NCBI GenBank assembly: GCA_009767595.1
Contig: VSDK01020374.1
Coordinates: 32,027-96,026, forward strand
DNA length: 64,000 nucleotides
Source: Symbiodinium kawagutii
Lineage: Eukaryota; Sar; Dinophyceae; Suessiales; Symbiodiniaceae
Reading direction: 5' to 3'
A program made the position numbers and the translations under genes. Positions 34,267-43,839 of this stretch are shown piece after piece. Under the pieces are notes generated by a model. The model had not been told where the DNA came from. It worked only from the letters and a program-made list of their open reading frames with translations, and did not search any database. Position 1 is the first letter of the stretch. The number at the start of each line of letters is the position of its first letter.

Positions 34267-36076
34267 GTTCTGTTGCTGCAGTGGGCTTATCCAGTTGAGC
34301 TTCACTGGCGTTTTCTTGAGATATTCAGCGGAGAGGGACAAGTTTCATGTGCGTTCAAAGAAGCTGGGGTAAACACTTTCTCATATGATTTGAAGATTGG
34401 TGGATCGTCCATGGACTTCAATTCCAATGCTGGTTTTGCGTCGGGGCCTCGAAATGAAAACCAACCAACTGAACCCATCAATAGTTTGGATCCACATCGC
34501 TTCTATGAGGCTGGCAGTTTATGCGATTATGTGTGCAGGACTGAGTGCATAGCCATGGGATTCTAGATTCAACAAACCAACCACATTTGGCTCCGTAAAG
34601 GAATTCTTTCCATAATTTGGTGGTTGGTTTGGGGTAGGCTCAGAACAGAAACCCAGCCTTATTCTTCGGCAGGACCAGGATCGCTCCTGCTGCTTGCGCC
34701 AGAGTGCGGGAGCTGGGGCAGGGTGTGCAGAGGAACTTCAATGCGAAGTACACTCAACCCCCTTGGATGTGGCTTCAGCTTTGTGCAACTGGCGAACAAA
34801 GCCATATCGAGGCCGGTATACACCTAACAAAAGATTGTTTAACCCCAGGTAACTGAACCATCGAGTCATGTGATACATGTGGGGGAAACGGCTGTGTTCC
34901 TTTTCATTGCCCTTCAAGAGTGTTGTTTTTGATCATGCATGGTCAGGTGTGTATTGCTCCTACTTCTAGCTGAATCCTCGTATTGCCTTTGGTTGCTAGA
35001 GCAGCCATCCGGATCCAATGACGTCTTACCTCTTCACCCGCGGTTGAATTGGTTGATGAATGAGGTGTTATATGTGCCTTTGTTTGCAATAGGCCTGCTT
35101 TGTTATTTGGATCTCACACCCCTCAGGACCATGGTTGATTTCTGCGTTGTTTCCGAGGTTTTCCGGATGGATTTCTGGATGTTCCATCATGGATGTCCTT
35201 GCCCGAAAAGAACCAGTGTTTGGAGCAACGACCCTACGTTTATCCAACAACTTGCTGCGGACTCAGATCAACCAGAATGCCTTCGATTCAGTTTTAGGGA
35301 AAGCCCATAAAGGTTCTTCAAAAGGATGAACAATATGAATCTTGCATGGTTGGGATCCATTATTATTTCATTCAATATGGGTTTGTTCCTAGGACTTGGG
35401 GCCTTTGTCTGCTGCACAGCGTCAGCAGTCAACGCTCCAAACTACCCGTGGGCTCCTCAGGATTCATTTATGTTAACATGTTCCATTTGGGTTCCTTCCC
35501 CAAAAACATTCTCCGGGATTGCATCCCTTAAATATCAAATCCAAATTGAATAGCTATTATCATATGATAGATCATGCTGAATCCTTTCCAAAAACATATC
35601 AGGTCGCTATCAAGACGGTCAAGGTCAACGCCGGTTTGTGGGTACCAAACGGTTGAAGCAAAGTGGGTCTGATCCTGAACGATTTCTGAAAGAGTTCCAT
35701 TTTGGTAGATCAACTATATCGAAGTGCCAACATACTATAGATGTCCATGTTGTTTGCTTGATCACCCCATCCTCATCAGCAGAAACACATGCCGCCGCTC
35801 AGGGCCTACACCAAACAGTTTGGTGAGAACATTCTGAAGGCGGCAAGGTCGCATCAGCCTCGGCAAACGTTGAGGCAAAAGGTCAAAGTAAATCCACGCG
35901 CAAGTGATGTGGAACTGTTTACATCGCTGAAAGTGGATGATGCATGGAATGATGCTGAGCTAGTTGAAGTATATTCCTATATCCGTCGTGGTTCCAGGCG
36001 TGCGATCCCAAATAGCTGGGAGGTTGCCATGGACAAATTAGATAAGGAGCTAGAGACTGCAGGGTTCAAGCTCTAA
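34267..36076 (+). CDS. Cytosine-methyltransferase-like (degenerate) module
   Basis: Exons: 34267-about 34437 (WRFLEIFSGEGQVSCAFKEA then FSYDL), 34673-about 34810 (LLLLAPECGSWGRVCRGTSM), about 34946-35066 (YCLWLLEQPSGSND), about 35158-35265 (RMDFWMFHHGCPCPKRTSVW), about 35604-35665 (YQDGQGQRRFVGTKRLKQSG) and about 35797-36076 (ending LETAGFKL, TAA). The order FSGxG, PxCxSW, LEQPxxS resembles motifs I, IV and VI of C5 cytosine methyltransferases (FxGxG, PPCQ, ENV). Here the PCQ is PECG and ENV is EQP, so activity is doubtful; a SAM-binding or structural role is possible. I recall very similar modules in many predicted dinoflagellate proteins, but cannot check that here. Exact borders are approximate. 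Confidence 0.6.
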
Positions 36077-36900
36077 GTTCGATCCTTTCATATCCTGTCA
36101 CATGATATTACTACCACTAGTTGGAGAGTGAGATCTTCAGAGCTTAGAGCCACTGATGCTTGTGCTTTTTAGGCACAAGCCGTGTCAAAACCACTCGAAA
36201 TGATGTTTGGGTGTACCAATTCATAACAAAACGGTTTTTTCTGTACTCGAACCACCAGCGCAAACGGGCGCAAAAACCCATCAAACGGGCGCAAAAACCC
36301 GCAAGAAGGCGCAAATCAGGATTTCTGCTTTGAGTGGTTTTGGCCAATTCAAATTTATGACTCCTTTGCGGTGCTGCGGATACAAATTGTGAGAGCCTAA
36401 CTGTTCAATCTGATCCTTCTCCCATGTGTGAGTGCGTGGAAATGCTGCTTGCATACAAATCGATTTAACTTTTCCTCAGAATCTTTTGTGGCTCCATATC
36501 TCTTTGGGTAGATGCGGCCTTGTAAAACCTTTGAACTGGGTTTGAACATCGTCAAAGATCAAATGTCGTCCGTTGATGAAGCTGAGTTGGAACGACAAAT
36601 CCAGGCAGGGTTTCAATTTGCAAAGCTCCACTAGTCCATGATTTTAGACTTATAGTGGGTCAGGCGTCTATGGAACGAATCAGTCGACTTCGGCAAGAAG
36701 TTGGGGCAATGGATGGTATGGTCAGTGATGGTCAGTCCGGAGGCATACTTGGCTTTCATGATATATATGATCCATGCATGTTTTTGAGACTTTGGGATTT
36801 CAAGTGTCTATGGGGCTCATGAACCAGGGTCTCCATGACTTCTTTGGTTTCGCCCAGGAGGACACGTTCACGAACCTGTCAGTGCGGGGGCCTTTGTCCC
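36077..36900. other. Intron or spacer with one small exon candidate
   Basis: A short frame at 36511-36633 (PCKTFELGLNIVKDQMSSVD, Asp/Glu-rich helix, TAG) may be an exon. A tandem of AAACGGGCGCAAAAACCC occurs at about 36261-36300. Confidence 0.4.
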
Positions 36901-36904
36901 GGGT

Positions 36905-37798
36905 TTGGCCAAAGCTTCTGCTGGGGAACCAGGAATCCTCAGAGCCCCAACCATGAGGCTTCAGGACACCTTGAGGAGTCAATCTAATGATTCCCTTTTG
37001 ATGCATGCTGGCAGTTCTGACTTTCGCACACCAACACGGAGCCCACAGACTCCCATGTCTCCCTCTCCAGCCCCAGCTTTAAACACAGCGCCAACCCAGT
37101 TGTACAAGAAGAGTTGGTCCGATGTATTTCCTGAGGCTATTTCCATTATCGAAAACAGTGATGACTGGAAAACCCAACTGGCCCGGGTTTGCAAAAACTT
37201 CGGTCCTATGTGGAGGAACTTCAAAGTTCAAGGTACCAACACGATTTACCGTTTCATGGATGGGACGGGAACATTGGATGGTCAACCCCCTGCCGTTGAT
37301 TTCCCACTCCGTGTTGTGTTGATGGATGATTGTAGGGCTACAAGTTCATCACCATCGCTGGCCAACAGTTCATCTCCTGTGGCTGCCACAGTTGCAGAGC
37401 AATCGCCTGCCGGCACTCCCCCACCTGCACCTGACACTGCCGGTACTCCCCCACCTGACACTCTTCCAGCAACAGTTGTCACTGATACACCTCCGCCTGC
37501 CGACAGCCAACCAACAGAGCCTGTTACTACATTGCCAGCACCTGAGACGAACATGGGTGGGGAGGATGAGACCACTGCTGCAGAAACACCTGATCCAATC
37601 GATGCCCAGTTTGAGAAGGATGTTATGGGAGAGATGGGTCTTGAAACTGGTCTTGAACCTGATGATGCTCCTGCAGGGCCTGAATCCAGCACCCCTAAAG
37701 CACCCACAGAAAGCACTCCTTCGGATGACCGACCGACAACCTCGACTCCTCAATGCACTATCTATGAAGATGGTTCCTATTGGAAGAAACTTGTTTGA
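36905..37798 (+). CDS. Exon with small globular part and Pro/Thr-rich linker
   Basis: A 297-codon frame. Residues 60-135 look folded (YKKSWSDVFPEAISIIENS, VCKNFGPMWRNFKVQG). The rest is a Pro/Thr/Ala/Ser-rich linker (AGTPPPAPDTAGTPPPDTL) and an acidic end, closing with CTIYEDGSYWKKLV. A YxDGSYWKxL ending recurs, as far as I remember, in this dinoflagellate family. A GT donor at 37794 just before the stop would continue the gene. The start is probably a splice acceptor, not the ATG. Confidence 0.6.
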   Translation: MAKASAGEPGILRAPTMRLQDTLRSQSNDSLLMHAGSSDFRTPTRSPQTPMSPSPAPALNTAPTQLYKKSWSDVFPEAISIIENSDDWKTQLARVCKNFGPMWRNFKVQGTNTIYRFMDGTGTLDGQPPAVDFPLRVVLMDDCRATSSSPSLANSSSPVAATVAEQSPAGTPPPAPDTAGTPPPDTLPATVVTDTPPPADSQPTEPVTTLPAPETNMGGEDETTAAETPDPIDAQFEKDVMGEMGLETGLEPDDAPAGPESSTPKAPTESTPSDDRPTTSTPQCTIYEDGSYWKKLV

Positions 37799-37889
37799 AT
37801 TGGTTTTTTTGTTGAACCGTTGTTGGGTAATAACCTAAATAGCCATGTGTGACCTGATCCCTATGGTCATCTGGCTCCACTGTTCCTGA

Positions 37890-39993
37890 GGATGAAGCGC
37901 TTCATGAACGCCCATGCAAGGCAAAAGGTGAAGGCCAATCCTGAGGTTCAGAAACTGTGGGGCACTGCGGCTGGACGCAACTTGTTTGGAGATATTAATA
38001 TTTCATCTAGTACGTTTTGCACCGCAGCATCATTTCATATGGTGGTTTCTTAAAATGAGGAACCCCCCAAAATGGTTGGTATACTTATGTTCTATAGATA
38101 TAAGGGTTCCCTATTTTAAGAAACATCCATATGCACGAGCTGTTTGTTAATCCATCAAGAGTCCGCTGTTTTATGTGGGGCATGTAATCTGCAACTTAGG
38201 TGAACAACTCAGGGAGTTGCTTCGCCAGCATGGCACAATGGAATCTGTGAATTTGCAACTTGAAAAGGAACACATCATGGAACAAAAAGAAAAGGTAGAT
38301 GGTGGATGGCATACAGAGGGCTCCCTTCGCAACCTCCCTGGTTGGACAGAGTGCCCAACTCAGTTGGTATTCGATTCGGTTTTGTGTGGTGCAGTTCTGG
38401 TATGTAGGTCATTTGAAAGTCGTACCCTATGGATCCATATGCGTGAGCATCAATAATGGCAATCTACAGAAATTAATCTCAAACTGCATATGCAGAATTG
38501 GTTGTATTGCTAGCCAGGGATGCACATATATAGACAATTGAATCATGTTCAAATGATTGCTCATGCATATTCAGGGAGATGGTCAACAAGACGAAGGCTT
38601 GGTGTCGTCAAAACAAGCTTACCCGGACCAATGCTATGCATGGAGCAGAGGAATTCCGAGTCAAGACCTTTGAGGGATTCAACCACGAAGATGTGAACCG
38701 GCAGATTGAGCGGGCCTCTGCAGAGGCAGCGATGGAGGAGCACTCCTCCTTCTCAAGTGTCCCCTTGTCACCTGGGTGGTCAATCAGCTTGGGTGTTTAT
38801 TTCCCATGATCGCAGGATGCAGGGGCACTTCTGACTGGAAATGGGGACCAGTTCACTGCTGATGGAATCTTGAAGCCGCTAGCTCAATTGATGCTTTTGC
38901 CACAGGTAGCATATTCGTCTTTATAGTGTCAAATCTATTAAATATATCATATCGTTTTTTCTCTGTGCCTGTTTAGTCTGCTAGTATTTAATATGCGTGG
39001 AAATGAACATGTGTAAGGAAAGCAGGTGGCAATGATGCACCATCCGCACCGAGTGGAAAGCAGACTGCTACTTTTCCTGTTCTCCAACAAGGAGTGTGCC
39101 CGCTGAGTTTCTTGGCTGGTGTTTTTGCCTGACCCTCGTTGATTCGAACCAAACTGCCAGATTTTGGCACAACCCCTATGATCAGCCCAAAGGTTTGCTT
39201 GGAGACTATGTCATGTTGGGTGGCAAGAGGTTGGACAAGGGTGAAGATGCGAAGGACTGATTAACCTTATGCCTTTCAGCAGCTTTGCAACATCCTAGTA
39301 CGAGCTATGAAATCTAGCTGATAGTAAACATTTGCTTCCAGGAACGATTGAACACGATATCTTCTGACAGGGCCAAGACGTGCTCAGCTCAATGATGAGT
39401 ATGGAGTGGAACAATCATACGTTGATAACTACATGTGTGACAATATCATGCTTTATCTTCGCTACTTTCGCTGAGGTGCTTGACTGATTTGCAGTCCAAG
39501 CTGGATCAGTTCCGCACTTCCTATGAGCAGATCGTGAAGTTTCAAAGTGATAGTGTTGGCGTGGAGAACCCCACCCAGCCCGGAACATAGAATCAACATG
39601 CTATGAAGCCAATACCGCATTTCACATGATTCCCAGCTTATGCTTTGACCACCTTAGGGCATACAAGAAGAAGATTGCGGATGAGTTTATCACCCTTCAA
39701 AAAGCAGATGTTGCATTGAACAATGCTAGCGTTAGAGCGAGGCTGGAGTGGTACATGTTCTGTTAGTGCATTGTATCTTGGCACCTCATTACCTGTTGCG
39801 CCCTGAGCCCTGCCTCAGGGCTGTCAAGAAAGTTGATCCAGCTGCGAAACCGAAGAGAGCCCCTAAGAGCAAGGCTGCGGCCAAGGCTAAGGTTGAACCA
39901 GCTGAACCGGCTGGAGATCTAGAACCGGAGGAGGATGCTGAAGAGGAGGAGGAGCCACGACCTGCTAAGAAAAAGAGGAGGAGCAAGAAGTAG
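37890..39993 (+). CDS. Helical and basic exons of the large gene
   Basis: Open, AG-bordered segments: about 37891-37982 (MKRFMNAHARQKVKANPEVQ), about 38201-38340 (LRELLRQHGTMESVNLQLEK, then KVDGGWHTEGSLRNL), about 38580-38750 (NKTKAWCRQNKLTRTNAMHG), 38816-38905 (ALLTGNGDQFTADGILKPLA), about 39497-39587 (SKLDQFRTSYEQIVKF), 39659-39728 (AYKKKIADEFITLQKADVAL) and about 39823-39993. The last is basic, then acidic, then basic (KPKRAPKSKAAAKAKVEPA; PAKKKRRSKK, TAG) and looks like a nuclear-localisation tail. No enzyme motif. These may be exons of one protein or the end of one gene and start of another; the joins are not all resolved. Confidence 0.5.
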
Positions 39994-41361
39994 ATTCGCT
40001 TTTGAACTAGATGGCCACTGTATTGATCAACTATCGCTAGCCTAGAGCAGGAACATATTGTGGTCAGGAGTTTCCAGACTTAACATGTAATGCAAGCTGA
40101 TAAAATTAGGTTGTTCTGAATCCGACCTAAATCCATCAAGCTTCTGTCCACAATATATAGAATGCGACTGGGGTACCTGCTTGCTAGCTGATGGTCATTT
40201 TTGAGTGTGCCTACCAAACCTGGCAGCGGATCGGCAAAACATCGGAGTTTGAGTGTGCACTTTTGCTTCCTAGTTCAGTGGCTGTGCACCTGGAACCACA
40301 GAACCATTGATAATTGATAGGGGAAATTCATTAGAACATGCTTCTCCCTTTCGGGTTTCAAGCATCTTAGCATTGGTCATCTCTGCGGGTTATTTCTCGT
40401 GAGCGGTTGCCAGCCAGGTGAGTTGGCAAATTCTGCTGAACAAGGCGGGCTTCTGGATAATGCCAGTCACTGAAAACTAAAAACATAAATATCATCATGA
40501 AACATCCCAAATGAAAACATGTTGAGGGACCAGGGACCCAGTGGTAGGGATTTTAATTTTCACAAAATGCATGTTTAACTTAAGATCTATATAGTGAAGG
40601 AACCTACCCACAGATATCAAGAACAACAACATCCGCTCTCGGCCAATATGCGCAAGCGCATTTGGTTTGCAGGTAAAGACTTTTGAGCCGTGACAAGCTG
40701 TTCAATTCCTAAAGCAAATAAAGATTTACTGGAGGTGCTATTGGGTCTATGTTGTTTCAAGTTGAAAGGGTGTTAGGTTTATCTTGAGCCAATTTAGCAA
40801 TATGGTCAGCCTGTACTGAATGGCTTCATGTTGGGCTGTTGTTGATCCGATTCATCTGGAGGGGTCTAAGCCTAAGCTGGACAACATCCCCAAACTGAAC
40901 CGTGGCTTGTGGCAGGTGTTCACTACACCGTGGAGCAGCATGAGGACTGGTTGCTGGCTGATGGCTTGGCCAAAGAGATTATGGGTGACTATCTTTCTGG
41001 AGATCCTTGTCTAGATAAGGTAACGGGTTAGGTGTGGGGTACCTGGAGTGCCAATTCGAATTTCGAAACACCTGATAGCCAACGATGACCGCAAGATCCC
41101 ATGTCAAGTCCTCCAGTCATGTGCCACTTTCTCCAATTCCTGAGGCAGAGTCGGCACACCGATCTGGCAAGATAGCATCTATGGTGTGCAAGGTTCGTCA
41201 GAAGCGTCCCTGGGTTGGGTCACAGAAGAATTCTCAAACAAGATGCAACTCTAGATTCAGGTTAATGTTTGTTTTCCAGATTGGATACGTTACTTTTGGA
41301 ACCAACCCCACATCCTACATAGCTGATTTGGGGTGAGAAATGTCAACCGTATGTTGGTGAG
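39994..41361. other. Intron-rich stretch with one exon candidate
   Basis: Between 40820 and 41018 one frame gives LEGSKPKLDNIPKLNRGLWQ and a shifted one gives HYTVEQHEDWLLADGLAKEI. Both are plausible and suggest two exons or a frameshift near 40910-40920. The rest shows no coding signal. Confidence 0.4.
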
Positions 41362-42259
41362 GTTGGGATGACTTGCTGCAGAAGCTGTCGTCGGTGTACA
41401 AGAGCAAAAAGAATGCTTGTCGAGCTCTTCATTCTTTGATAAACCATAATGGGGTACTGCTTCCGCTGGAAATAGATGCAGTGCAAATTGTGGTGAGACG
41501 TTCGAAGCCACTAGGACACTACAAGACTTGGTGGCCAACATTGACCATGCAGACCTGGACAAAGTACTTGCTTCAGCACAATTCCAAAGTTATCCTTGGT
41601 GGGTTTGACATCCAAAACTCGTTGGCTTGGAGAAAACAATTTTATGATTTCTGGGCTTTGTACAAGTCGGTGGACCCACAGCACCCAATCTACACATCGA
41701 ACTATGATTGGTCCTACGCTATTCCGTATTGTTTTCATGGCGACGAGGGGAGAGGCAAGGGAAGGCATCCCTTCTTGGTGCTTTCGTTCCAGCCCCTGAT
41801 TAGCTACAAAGGGATTGGCACATGCAATGACTCATCGTACCTTGCCTAAATCATGTGCATATGCACGCATGGGTGATATTGGTGCCTCACAATGGGTTAT
41901 AAACCGTCATAAGTGTGCACAGCTTAGCTAAGGCATTCGTTCACAACCCGGCTCTTACTGACGTGCATATCCAGCAAGCTCTACCATGAGGAAGAGACTA
42001 CTGATGATTTGTTTGCTGAGATTGCAAGGCAAGCAAGTGACCTTGCTTCGGATGGAATCACTGTCCTTTGCCAAATATTATAGTTAAGATGTTCAATGTT
42101 TTCAACTATCAACCTGATGGTATGTACAAAAGGGATTTGGCTTTGCTACCCATGCAAAGACTATGCCAGCCCCATGAGCCGCCTCCATCTCAGGTCGATG
42201 GCTGCACCTTCAAGTTCCTGGCGACAGGCGTCAAAGGTGATTGGGCCTTCCTCAGGAAG
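41362..42259 (+). CDS. HGDEGRG-motif module of the large gene
   Basis: Exon 41362-about 41848 encodes WDDLLQKLSSVYKSKKNACR, then KPLGHYKTWWPTLTMQTWTK, then PYCFHGDEGRGKGRHPFLVL and SFQPLISYKG. Exon 41933-42062 encodes HSFTTRLLLTCISSKLYHEE and ASDLASDGIT, ending at a GT donor. Exon 42194-42259 encodes FKFLATGVKGDWAFLRK, also with a GT donor. The HGDEGRG followed by a hydrophobic strand, and GxKGDW, look like conserved catalytic or binding motifs, but I cannot name a family. From memory the same series occurs widely in dinoflagellate predicted proteomes. Confidence 0.65.
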
Positions 42260-42422
42260 GTCCTTTGGTGCCAAAAAGTGGCGTAGTGATACCTTAGGTA
42301 CATACTTCAGGATCATATTGTTTTTAATAGTACGCTACTTACTTATAGATCTTTATTATAAGGGGATGGCTGGTCTATAGTAACCAACTGTTCAACTATG
42401 AATCGATCAGGGGATTGTTTGT

Positions 42423-43079
42423 TTGGTCTATACCCTGAAGGCCTATCACCTTTCCACGGGATGGACCAGCCGAAGAATTTGCCATTTGTGTACGGGTATA
42501 GATTGGCACATCCCATGTGATTTCGCTCAGTGGCATGTTGGGGGTTCAGGCCCCTCGCCTTTCAAAAGCCCGTCCCCCTTCCTGGACATCCCTGGTTGTG
42601 GCAGTGCTGGCTATGCTCAGCTGGACTATTGCCATGCATTCCACTTGGGGACTGGCATGGACCTAGCCGCCAGTTGTGTGGTCTATCTTTGCAAGCTTGG
42701 CCACTTCGGGCATGCTCGTGCGTTGAATGACCGAATGGTGGCTGCTTTTGGCCGCTATAGCTCTTGGTGCCACCAAAACAAAAGGGTAACTACGATCACA
42801 CGGTTTGGAAAACTCGAGTTCGACATGTCAACGACCCTTGCATCAAACAGTGGGCTAATGGTGGTTCACCCTGTCAATTTAACAATGCATGATGCATTAG
42901 CTGATGCCATACCCAAGCCATGTGATGTGCTGAGGAACAATGATTTTCCAACGAGTTTGGGTGGGAAGGCATACGACACTGCAGTTGTCCTTGCCTGGCT
43001 TCAAGTCGAGATGACAAGCGCGCAGGTGCCCGCCATTGTCCCACAGGGTCGGGCTGGTTCATACAATGCTGCAGAGTAG
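42423..43079 (+). CDS. Cys/His-containing module of the large gene
   Basis: A 218-codon frame with CHLCTGIDWHIPCDFAQW near the start (possible Cys/His metal ligands), then CHAFHLGTGMDLAASCVVYL, KLGHFGHARALNDRM, and KAYDTAVVLAWLQVEM near the end. The part around residues 150-180 may be an unspliced intron that happens to be open. The stop (TAG) at 43077 probably lies past the real exon end. Function unknown. Confidence 0.6.
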   Translation: MVYTLKAYHLSTGWTSRRICHLCTGIDWHIPCDFAQWHVGGSGPSPFKSPSPFLDIPGCGSAGYAQLDYCHAFHLGTGMDLAASCVVYLCKLGHFGHARALNDRMVAAFGRYSSWCHQNKRVTTITRFGKLEFDMSTTLASNSGLMVVHPVNLTMHDALADAIPKPCDVLRNNDFPTSLGGKAYDTAVVLAWLQVEMTSAQVPAIVPQGRAGSYNAAE

Positions 43080-43127
43080 AACTATTAAATTTGTGAGGGA
43101 ATGTGCTTGCATACAAACCTGTAGCGC

Positions 43128-43830
43128 CAAACAACCAGTAAATTCTGCTCATGGGTGTGGCAACTTAGGATGATGAGATCTACATGTTGGCACGCTACAC
43201 TGTATGCTGTTGCAATGCATTCTTTAGAATCTGCCGCAGCTCTGGACTATGGATTGCTGGTGATCGTCGCTGGCAAGCGTTGCAGTCTGGACTTGACATG
43301 TGCGAGGGTTTCGGCCGGCTTGCAGCTGCTACGCACCAGAAAGGTTACAAACTGTTCAAACTACGTCCCAAGTTCCATTTGGTATGTCACATTACCAGAA
43401 GTCTACGTACTGGAGAATTTGCAGCCATCAATCCAGTATGAGCTTTGCCTACTGCCTAGCATTTTTTTGTTTTCAAAGCCACATCAGACTACTTTGCTTC
43501 ATATCAACTATTCAACTTCGATTCTCTAGTGTATACTATCAGAACTATGGGTCAGTCTCTGCTGAGGCTGGGGATGTTGGCAAGACGAGGACTTTATCGG
43601 GATCACCTCCCGCTTGAATCGGAGTTGCCACCCTTTGCTGGGTGCCACCAGAACAATAGAGAAAACACTCTATCTGTATAGCAAGCAGCTGGCAAAGATC
43701 CAAAGCTAAGTGTGACAAAATGACATGATCCATGACAAACGCGGCAGAAAAAAAAATGAAACGGGCAGTTCGACCAGAAATTTTCCAAACGGGCAGAAAG
43801 GCAAAACGAGCAGAATTTACTGGTTGTTTG
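43128..43830. repeat. 23-bp perfect inverted repeat
   Basis: CAAACAACCAGTAAATTCTG continues to CTC at 43128-43150. Its exact reverse complement lies at 43808-43830, 657 bp later and 10 bp before the satellite resumes. The arms enclose the last exons of the large gene. Confidence 0.85.
43169..43709 (+). CDS. Last exons of the large gene
   Basis: Exon from 43169 (after CTTAG) encodes DDEIYMLARYTVCCCNAFFR, then GRLAAATHQKGYKLFKLRPK and FHLV; it may end at the GT at 43382 or extend to 43435. The terminal exon, about 43567-43709, encodes CWQDEDFIGITSRLNRSC and ends KIQS, TAA at 43707. RPKFH and CWQDEDFIG are the most distinctive motifs. The phase between these two exons is not resolved. Confidence 0.6.
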
Positions 43831-43839
43831 AGGCTACAG

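Larger units (their letters stand above)
28817..43839 (+). mobile_element. About 15-kb gene-bearing insertion in the satellite
   Basis: The satellite unit interrupted after GGAAAGAAC at 28816 resumes at about 43840 with ACTGCAAGCATTTTACGG. In an intact unit (28635-28680) GAACTGCAAACATTTTTTGC is continuous, so the intervening DNA looks inserted. The overlap is only about 2 bp (AC). Just inside both ends, in the same orientation, lie similar motifs: AAACGAGCAATAAATTTTGG at about 28829 and AAACGAGCAGAATTTACTGG at 43804. I see no transposase, integrase or reverse transcriptase. The cargo is the large intron-rich gene described in separate entries. Calling it mobile is an inference from the breakpoint; a segmental duplication or translocation could produce the same picture. 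Confidence 0.6.
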
